Shown: positions 59,256-64,000 of the stretch, piece by piece
Position numbering within the stretch: the first letter of the stretch is position 1
How the letters are laid out: every line of letters starts with the position of its first letter
Assembly: GCA_934141535.1 (NCBI GenBank)
Contig: CAKPCH010000001.1
Span: 182,861 to 246,860 of the forward strand
DNA: 64,000 nt
Source of the DNA: an uncultured Bacilli bacterium
GTDB lineage: Bacteria > Bacillota_I > Bacilli_A > RF39 > UBA660
Direction: 5' to 3'
Translations under genes and position numbers: made by a program
The notes under the pieces: generated by a model
The model's database searches: none
What the model saw: the letters and a program-made list of their open reading frames with translations, nothing else
Told to the model about the DNA's origin: nothing

Positions 59256-60338
59256 TTAATCCCTTCCTAAAACATTTGATAAATACTCTTCTGTTCTTAT
59301 TTTTTCTTTTGAAATTATATAATCAGTTTTCTTATAATCAATATTCTTATTTAAAACATATTGTAATGATTTAATATCAGTAATTATTCTATTCTTCAAA
59401 TTTAAAGTATTTAATAAATGATATAACTTTTCTTCATTACCATAATTATCATTTTTACTTTCTCTTACAAGAGTAACAAATTTTTTCTTTGTAATAATAG
59501 AAAATATACTTCCATGAAATGTATCTGTTATTATCACTTGAGCACAATTAAAATATGAAAGAATATCAAAAGGATTACAATCAATAAATTTATCTATATA
59601 TTTATGAACTCCACCTATTGAATAGATTTTTAAATTATTATCTTTAGCATACTTTTTAATACACTTTAATTCTGTTATACTCATCCTATTTGTATAAGCA
59701 TACAATAATATATATTTTTCTTTTATTATTTTCCTATTATATAAAGATTTAAAGTCATAAACTAATACAGGATCTAAATTATAAATAATATCTTTTTTAG
59801 TTAATTCTTTTACTATATTATAAGAATTTTCATCACGTACTGATATATTATCAATATTATTTAGTAATTCTCCTATTTCTTTATCAATCTTATATTTTTT
59901 TAGCTTTTCTAAAGTAGTATTTCCAAAAGATGCTGCATAAGTAACTATCTTTTTAGCATTATTGTTATATCCAAATAATTCTTTAGAATAACCTACATTC
60001 TTATTACTTTGAACACAATTAAAAACTTCATCACTACCAATTACTAATACATCTAATTTAGGTGTATAGTTATAATTATTATTTATACCTAAACTTATAA
60101 GATTTCTATTAAATCTTTTTTTATAAATTACATACTTTATTTTGTTATATAGTGAAGCATTGGAATTTAAAATACTTTTTATTTTGTTTTCATTCTTTAC
60201 AAGTGGTGGTTCTTTTCTATAATCTACAAAAACAACATTGTGTCCTAATTGTTCAATCATATTTTTTAAAGCATATGCTTGTAAGAATGATCCATAATTT
60301 TTTATTCTTTGCATAGATAAAATTCCAACTTTACTCAA
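59256..60338 (-). CDS. Polysaccharide pyruvyl transferase family protein
   Basis: The 360-residue protein matches the family: VGILSMQRIKNYGSFLQAYALKNMIEQLGHNVVFVDYRKE at the N terminus (split over residues 4-43), VLVIGSDEVFNCVQS (about 92), TYAASFGNTT (about 132), and VIITDTFHGSIFSIITKKKFV (about 272-292) with the conserved His of the DTFHG motif. The enzyme adds pyruvate ketal from PEP to a sugar, making the polymer acidic. It is in the second glycan operon. Confidence 0.9.
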   Translation of the reverse strand: MSKVGILSMQRIKNYGSFLQAYALKNMIEQLGHNVVFVDYRKEPPLVKNENKIKSILNSNASLYNKIKYVIYKKRFNRNLISLGINNNYNYTPKLDVLVIGSDEVFNCVQSNKNVGYSKELFGYNNNAKKIVTYAASFGNTTLEKLKKYKIDKEIGELLNNIDNISVRDENSYNIVKELTKKDIIYNLDPVLVYDFKSLYNRKIIKEKYILLYAYTNRMSITELKCIKKYAKDNNLKIYSIGGVHKYIDKFIDCNPFDILSYFNCAQVIITDTFHGSIFSIITKKKFVTLVRESKNDNYGNEEKLYHLLNTLNLKNRIITDIKSLQYVLNKNIDYKKTDYIISKEKIRTEEYLSNVLGRD

Positions 60339-60344
60339 ATTACA

Positions 60345-60848
60345 TCACCCTAACATTTCATTTATTTCTTTTTCTAATTTTTCACAAAACTCTTTATTAT
60401 GACTAATATTTTTCTTGTTTATTTTACTAACTATATTATCATAATTAGTTATTGTATATTCTAATTTGTTTATATCATATATAGGTATAATATTATTATA
60501 TAATTCACTAATTTTTTTAACAAACTCTAATTGATGATTATTAACATGCTCTTTGTACTCTAATAGACGAGGTACTACTAGTGGTATTTTTTTTACTTGT
60601 AAAACTTCCATAAAACTAGAAGGTCCACCGTGTGTTATTACAATTCTTGATTCATTAATTTTTTGATTCATTTCTTTATAAGAAATAAAATCTTTATAAT
60701 CACAATATTTAGGTTTATAATCTGAATAACCTGTTTGTATAAATACATCTTCATTTATTATGTTTTTTGATTTTAACTCATCTATTTTTTCTATTAAACG
60801 ATTAAACTGTTGTTCATGAGTTCCAGTAGTTACAAATATCATATACAC
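60345..60848 (-). CDS. Alg13/PssE-like glycosyltransferase subunit
   Basis: The 167-residue protein is the C-terminal, donor-binding half of a GT28-type enzyme: MIFVTTGTHEQQFNRLIEKIDEL at the start and RIVITHGGPSSFMEVLQVKKIPLVVPRLLEYKEHVNNHQLEF (about 72-112) with the HGG motif. With the next gene upstream it forms the split Alg13/Alg14 (PssE/PssD, Cps14G/Cps14F) pair that adds a second sugar to the lipid-linked first one. The genes are separated by two bases. Confidence 0.93.
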   Translation of the reverse strand: MYMIFVTTGTHEQQFNRLIEKIDELKSKNIINEDVFIQTGYSDYKPKYCDYKDFISYKEMNQKINESRIVITHGGPSSFMEVLQVKKIPLVVPRLLEYKEHVNNHQLEFVKKISELYNNIIPIYDINKLEYTITNYDNIVSKINKKNISHNKEFCEKLEKEINEMLG

Positions 60849-60850
60849 CT

Positions 60851-61300
60851 CTAAAAAATACTACCTAAATTAACTGCTTTTTTATAAACTTTTTTCATAT
60901 CTTCCCATTGAACTATAAATTTATCTGTAACAGGATAAACTAGTTTACCAGTTAATGTTGGTTTATCTATTCTATCAAAAACTTCTATATAAACTGTTTT
61001 TATTTTAAATAATTTACCTATATAAAAGAAAGGGACTGCTACTGCTGCACCTGTACTAATAATAATATCAGGTCTTTCTTTTTTTAAGATTTTAAACGCT
61101 AAAAAAGTATTTCTTATTAAGTTTTTTATATTCCTATTAGTAGGATAATAACACTTATATACTTTTTCATTTTTCAATATACTTCTAGCATCTTCTTTAT
61201 CAAAAGTAACAAAAAATCTATCTTTATTTTTCCAATATGGTTTAAGTAAATATAAATGTCTTAAATGACCTCCACTTGAACCAACTAAACATATTTTCAT
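60851..61300 (-). CDS. Alg14/PssD-like glycosyltransferase subunit
   Basis: The 149-residue protein is the membrane-associated acceptor half of the split enzyme: start KICLVGSSGGHLRHLYLLKPYWKNKDRFFVTFD, with the SSGGH motif, then ERPDIIISTGAAVAVPFFYIGKLFKIKTVYIEVFDRIDKPTLTGKL (about 73-118) and ending with FIVQWEDMKKVYKKAVNLGSIF. It pairs with the Alg13-like gene next to it, so the second sugar of the second glycan is added by this heterodimer. Confidence 0.93.
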   Translation of the reverse strand: MKICLVGSSGGHLRHLYLLKPYWKNKDRFFVTFDKEDARSILKNEKVYKCYYPTNRNIKNLIRNTFLAFKILKKERPDIIISTGAAVAVPFFYIGKLFKIKTVYIEVFDRIDKPTLTGKLVYPVTDKFIVQWEDMKKVYKKAVNLGSIF

Positions 61301-61308
61301 TCTATCAC

Positions 61309-61926
61309 CTACATACCTTTAAAAATAAATAAAGCTGTTTTAAAAAATATTTTTATATCTAATGTTAAACTAGCATTTAAAGAATAATAAGATTCCATTT
61401 TACACCTAGATATAAAAGAACAAGAACTTCTACCACTAGTTTGCCATAAACCTGTTATACCTGGTTTTGTTAGAACTATATCTTTATAATATTTACCCAT
61501 ATCTTTTTTTTCTCTTGGTAAATATGGTCTATTACCTATAATAGACATGTTACCTAAAAATACATTAACTAATTGAGGTAATTCATCCATACTAGTTCTT
61601 CTTAGTATTCTACCTATTTTTGTTACTCTTGGATCATGTCTTAATTTTTTATTTTCTTTATATTCTCGTCTTATTTTAGAATCTTTTTTCATTAATTCTT
61701 CTAATATTTCATCTGCATTATCTACCATAGTTTTTAATTTAAACATATTAAATTCTTTCCCATTTAATCCAATTCTTTTTTGAATAAAGAATATACTAGA
61801 ATAGTTTTTATTTATAATATTTATTATTTTTACAACAATTATAATAGGAATTAAGAATATTATACCAATTATAGAACAAATAATATCAAATAAACGTTTT
61901 ATTATTCTATAAAATATTTTTTTCAT
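61309..61926 (-). CDS. Undecaprenyl-phosphate sugar-1-phosphate transferase, second glycan locus
   Basis: The 205-residue protein is a short initiating transferase, with one membrane segment (about 15-37) and the catalytic region FIQKRIGLNGKEFNMFKLKTM, RRTSMDELPQLVNVFLGNMSIIGNRPY and KPGITGLWQTSGRSSCSF. It is a clear paralogue of the gene at 40100-40780. It heads the second glycan operon, which runs to 55861. Confidence 0.93.
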   Translation of the reverse strand: MKKIFYRIIKRLFDIICSIIGIIFLIPIIIVVKIINIINKNYSSIFFIQKRIGLNGKEFNMFKLKTMVDNADEILEELMKKDSKIRREYKENKKLRHDPRVTKIGRILRRTSMDELPQLVNVFLGNMSIIGNRPYLPREKKDMGKYYKDIVLTKPGITGLWQTSGRSSCSFISRCKMESYYSLNASLTLDIKIFFKTALFIFKGM

Positions 61927-61958
61927 AAATTCACATTCTTCCTAATACTTATATTAAT

Positions 61959-61987
61959 ATTTTACCATATCGATTTTTCTTTGTAAA
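61959..61987 (-). promoter_or_regulatory. Promoter of the second glycan operon
   Basis: TTTACA at 61982-61987 and TAAAAT at 61959-61964 are 17 bases apart on the minus strand, about 33 bases upstream of the sugar transferase start. Confidence 0.7.
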
Positions 61988-62004
61988 TTATATGGCTTTC
62001 TATA

Positions 62005-62034
62005 CAATAAAAAGGAAATGTTTTCCTTTTATTG
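62005..62034 (-). terminator. Terminator after prepilin 2
   Basis: Arms of about 12 bases (62022-62034 and 62005-62018, one bulge) with a three-base loop, overlapping the prepilin stop at 62029. The tail is short. Confidence 0.7.
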
Positions 62035-63138
62035 TAAATTGGATTTATTTAAAGTTATAACTGGGCGTGGAATAGTATAATGATACTCACCACTCAAATA
62101 TCCTGGTTCAATAGTTCCATTTAATACTGTAGAAATCCAAAGTTTGGTATTTATATTGCCAAACCAAAATACATCTAATGTTGAAACTCCATTTATAAAT
62201 TGCATATCAGTATTTTCATCGAATTCAAGTGTTGGAGTAGTTGGATTAATTTTTTTTACTACTTCATTTAATTCACTTCTATATATTAATCTTGCCTTAC
62301 CAGAGATATTAATTGTTCCAAAATTTCCACCCTCATCTTTATGTTTTTCTGATAAGTTAGGTATATTAGTCCAAGAAGATGTTGCTTTATTTAAATAATT
62401 TAATACTGTTATAGGACCTTTATCTACAGCACCACTTTCTATCCAATTTGTTCCTCCTGCAGCTTTATAATCTTCTTCTGATATCCAAGCAGTATCACAA
62501 GTATTTGTTGATTTTTTTTCTACACTACCATCACTGCATATACTTTTATCTATTATCATATTTACTTTATTACCTTCTGTATTTAAAATGTAGAAATTAT
62601 ATGATGTTGTATCATTTACTTGACACGTATATTCATCTCCTACTTTATATTTACCCTCTGGTACGTTTCCATATTTTGAAGATGTCACTCTCGTACATAT
62701 CGTACTAGGAATTCGTGATATTTTTCCATTTGTATAAGTTAATTGCACTCCCGATATTATAAAATCTGCTACACCAACTATATTACCGTTTGATAATATT
62801 ATTTTGCTTCCAGCTTCTGGTTTTGTTCCATTTATATTTATTTCTATTGTTAGCGGTGTATAACCATCATTAATAGTTATATCATTGCAATTTAATCCTT
62901 CAACATAAGATTCAACTACACATTCGCTCGGATTAAATTTTTCTCCTGGATGATTCATGTTATAACGAGCTATTTCATTTTTTACCTGATTTAAGTATAA
63001 TTCTGCACTTCTTTCTAAGGAGGAATTTTTGCTATCTTTTATTATATTTAATACTACTGGTGTAGCTATTAGAGCTATTATGGCTAGTATTACAATGACT
63101 GCTAATAACTCAATTAATGTAAAACCTTTTCCTTTCAT
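62029..63138 (-). CDS. Type IV prepilin-like protein with variable C-terminal domain (copy 2)
   Basis: The 369-residue protein has the same class III leader (MKGKG/FTLIELLAVIVILA) and N-terminal 75 residues as the copy at 21426-22424. The shared middle includes ICTRVTSSKYGNVPEGKYKVGDEYTCQV. The C-terminal domain (about 185-369) differs strongly in sequence, has its own Cys set, and ends in PRPVITLNKSN, like the GLRPVITI of copy 1. GAGGGTAA precedes ATG 63138. It follows the camelysin-like gene by 20 bases and shares its transcript. Confidence 0.85.
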   Translation of the reverse strand: MKGKGFTLIELLAVIVILAIIALIATPVVLNIIKDSKNSSLERSAELYLNQVKNEIARYNMNHPGEKFNPSECVVESYVEGLNCNDITINDGYTPLTIEININGTKPEAGSKIILSNGNIVGVADFIISGVQLTYTNGKISRIPSTICTRVTSSKYGNVPEGKYKVGDEYTCQVNDTTSYNFYILNTEGNKVNMIIDKSICSDGSVEKKSTNTCDTAWISEEDYKAAGGTNWIESGAVDKGPITVLNYLNKATSSWTNIPNLSEKHKDEGGNFGTINISGKARLIYRSELNEVVKKINPTTPTLEFDENTDMQFINGVSTLDVFWFGNINTKLWISTVLNGTIEPGYLSGEYHYTIPRPVITLNKSNLQ

Positions 63139-63158
63139 AGTTACCCTCTTTCTACTTG

Positions 63159-63851
63159 TTAATAACCAAATTCATTAATTGTTGTATATTGAATAGTTAT
63201 GTCTCCAAGAGCAACTGTAAATGGGCCATCTGCTAAATTTGTACTTGATGATTCGTATTTAATTGTCAATACAACAGGATGTGTCTTACCTTTAGATAAT
63301 CTATATGAACGTGTACCATCTCCTGTAAAATATATTCTATCGCCTATTTTACCGTCATCACCATTATTTTTAATACCATTAACTGTTAAATATAAATTAA
63401 TGTCATTACAAGCACTTGCTACTAATGATGCAGTTGTTCCACTATTTGCTGTACATTTTTTAAATGTAGTTGCTCCAGTTGCATTTCCTAGTTTTCCAGC
63501 AGCATAATCTAAAAATGCTTCATAACTTCCTGCATTATATGCATAGAATGTATATGTTACACTATCCCCTGGCTTTGTTAGATTAGCGCTTAATCCACTT
63601 ATTGTAGTTCCAGATATTGTTGCAGCCTTACCTGTTGCTTTGCCAGTTGTTGTTGGTGTTATTTTATTTGTAACCAAACTTGTTGAACTTGATGAGAATG
63701 CTACTTTAAACTCTCCTGATTCTGGAGTTACATTAGCGCTCGAACTAATAGTCAATGTACTAGAAAATGCAGCAAATGCTATAGTTAATCCTAGTACACT
63801 TACTAGTGTCATTATTAATATTAATGTTGTATTCCTTCTACCATATCCCAT
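63159..63851 (-). CDS. SipW-dependent-type secreted protein, camelysin/TasA-like
   Basis: The 230-residue protein has a signal sequence of the SipW-dependent type (RRNTTLILIMTLVSVLGLTIAFAAFSS split over residues 5-31, then TLTISSSANVTPES) and a beta-rich mature part with SYEAFLDYA, ISGLSANLTKPGDSVTYTFYAYNAG (about 80-105) and LVLTIKYESSST-like strands near the end. This matches camelysin (CalY)/TasA-type fibre proteins of Bacillota. No SipW or other TasA-operon genes are in the window. The gene uses more G and C than its neighbours. It starts at ATG 63851, 19 bases after the -10 box. Confidence 0.8.
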   Translation of the reverse strand: MGYGRRNTTLILIMTLVSVLGLTIAFAAFSSTLTISSSANVTPESGEFKVAFSSSSTSLVTNKITPTTTGKATGKAATISGTTISGLSANLTKPGDSVTYTFYAYNAGSYEAFLDYAAGKLGNATGATTFKKCTANSGTTASLVASACNDINLYLTVNGIKNNGDDGKIGDRIYFTGDGTRSYRLSKGKTHPVVLTIKYESSSTNLADGPFTVALGDITIQYTTINEFGY

Positions 63852-63869
63852 ATTTAAATCCTACCTTTC

Positions 63870-63908
63870 ATTATATTACTATCATATCGCAAAAAAAAAA
63901 AAAAAAAA
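63870..63908 (-). promoter_or_regulatory. Promoter module with T18 tract upstream of the camelysin/prepilin 2 unit
   Basis: On the minus strand 18 T (63891-63908) are followed by 15 bases starting GCGATA and then TATAAT (63870-63875). The sequence upstream (ATATTACTTG before the tract) is the same as at the prepilin 1 promoter, where the tract has nine T. The -35 position falls inside the tract. Confidence 0.65.
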
Positions 63909-63914
63909 CAAGTA

Positions 63915-63931
63915 ATATTTTCGAAAAATAT
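63915..63931 (-). terminator. Hairpin upstream of the T18 tract
   Basis: Seven-base arms (63925-63931 and 63915-63921) with a three-base loop lie six bases before the T run on the minus strand. It may be the terminator of a gene beyond the right edge or part of the promoter module. The bases from 63932 to the right end hold no gene I can identify; a GAGGTGG at 63988-63994 on the + strand hints at a gene starting just outside. Confidence 0.45.
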
Positions 63932-64000
63932 GAAAAAAGTTGTCAGAAAAAAAAGGATTTTCAAAAGTTTTATATAATAATATATATGAGGTGGTTTGAT

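Noticed and set aside
63891..63908. The T18 tract as only a terminator tail or a sequencing artefact
   Set aside because: Not fully excluded, but the same module with T9 and identical 15-base spacing to TATAAT precedes prepilin 1, so it is reported as a promoter element with that caution.
1..64000. CRISPR arrays, insertion sequences, rRNA genes, replication origin
   Set aside because: I saw no regularly spaced repeats, transposase or integrase frames, rRNA sequence, or DnaA-box cluster. The only tandem repeat is the two-copy unit at 382-453.
63985..64000. Start of a + strand gene at the right edge
   Set aside because: GAGGTGG at 63988-63994 could be a ribosome site, but the coding part would lie outside the window, so no gene is called.

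Overview
The window is AT-rich chromosomal DNA that reads as a low-GC Bacillota (Firmicutes) genome, most likely a Bacilli- or Erysipelotrichia-like gut lineage. The evidence is Gram-positive gene content (ylbL-type Lon-like protease, yneF, a SirA-like gene, an ABC-F protein, LCP and TagD/TagB-type enzymes), T-box leaders on pheST and valS, AGGAGG/AGGTGA ribosome sites, and almost all genes on one strand. UGA is used as a stop and UGG as Trp, so this is not the Mycoplasma code. The only clear + strand gene is a TetR regulator.

Layout from left to right. Positions 1-7147: a truncated anchored protein, mnmA, small membrane proteins, and an MMPL exporter with a YhgE-like coiled-coil partner and a divergent TetR gene. 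7144-9684: an isolated holin/endolysin pair, then PAP2 and VanZ-like proteins. 9778-14118: tRNA-Ser, a SigF-like sigma factor with a STAS protein, a YlbL-like protease, yneF and a SirA-like gene. 14184-25123: housekeeping genes (pheST, MBL hydrolase, rnhB, prmC, prfA, valS) with a prepilin gene between prfA and valS. 25409-40780: dTDP-rhamnose synthesis (rfbA, an rfbC-rfbD fusion, rfbB), an LCP ligase, and a first surface-glycan locus (initiating sugar transferase, two GT2s, a polymerase-deacetylase fusion, CDP-glycerol enzymes, flippase, Glf). 40979-44973: ackA, a histidine phosphatase, lysS, yqeY and rpsU. 45079-48055: a compact bacteriocin operon. 48295-55779: a GNAT, a GtrA/GtrB/DUF6020 set, an ABC-F protein and a U32 peptidase. 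55861-61926: a second glycan locus. 62029-63851: a second prepilin paralogue and a camelysin/TasA-like protein.

The most notable content is the bacteriocin operon. Three short genes at 45105-45568 follow a C39-peptidase ABC exporter and a very short accessory protein. Two encode peptides with 15-residue double-glycine leaders, each with a GxxxG motif and one C-terminal cysteine, which suggests a new two-peptide (class IIb-like) bacteriocin. The third is a hydrophobic 55-residue protein that could give immunity. A clear terminator closes the operon.

The second notable point is a pair of prepilins about 40 kb apart with near-identical N termini and diverged C termini. The same promoter module, with a homopolymeric T tract of 9 or 18 in place of the -35 box, precedes the first prepilin and the camelysin-like/second-prepilin unit. 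Much of the rest is surface biology: two glycan loci that may share one flippase, rhamnose, galactofuranose and glycerol-phosphate precursors, and a Gtr-type modification set.
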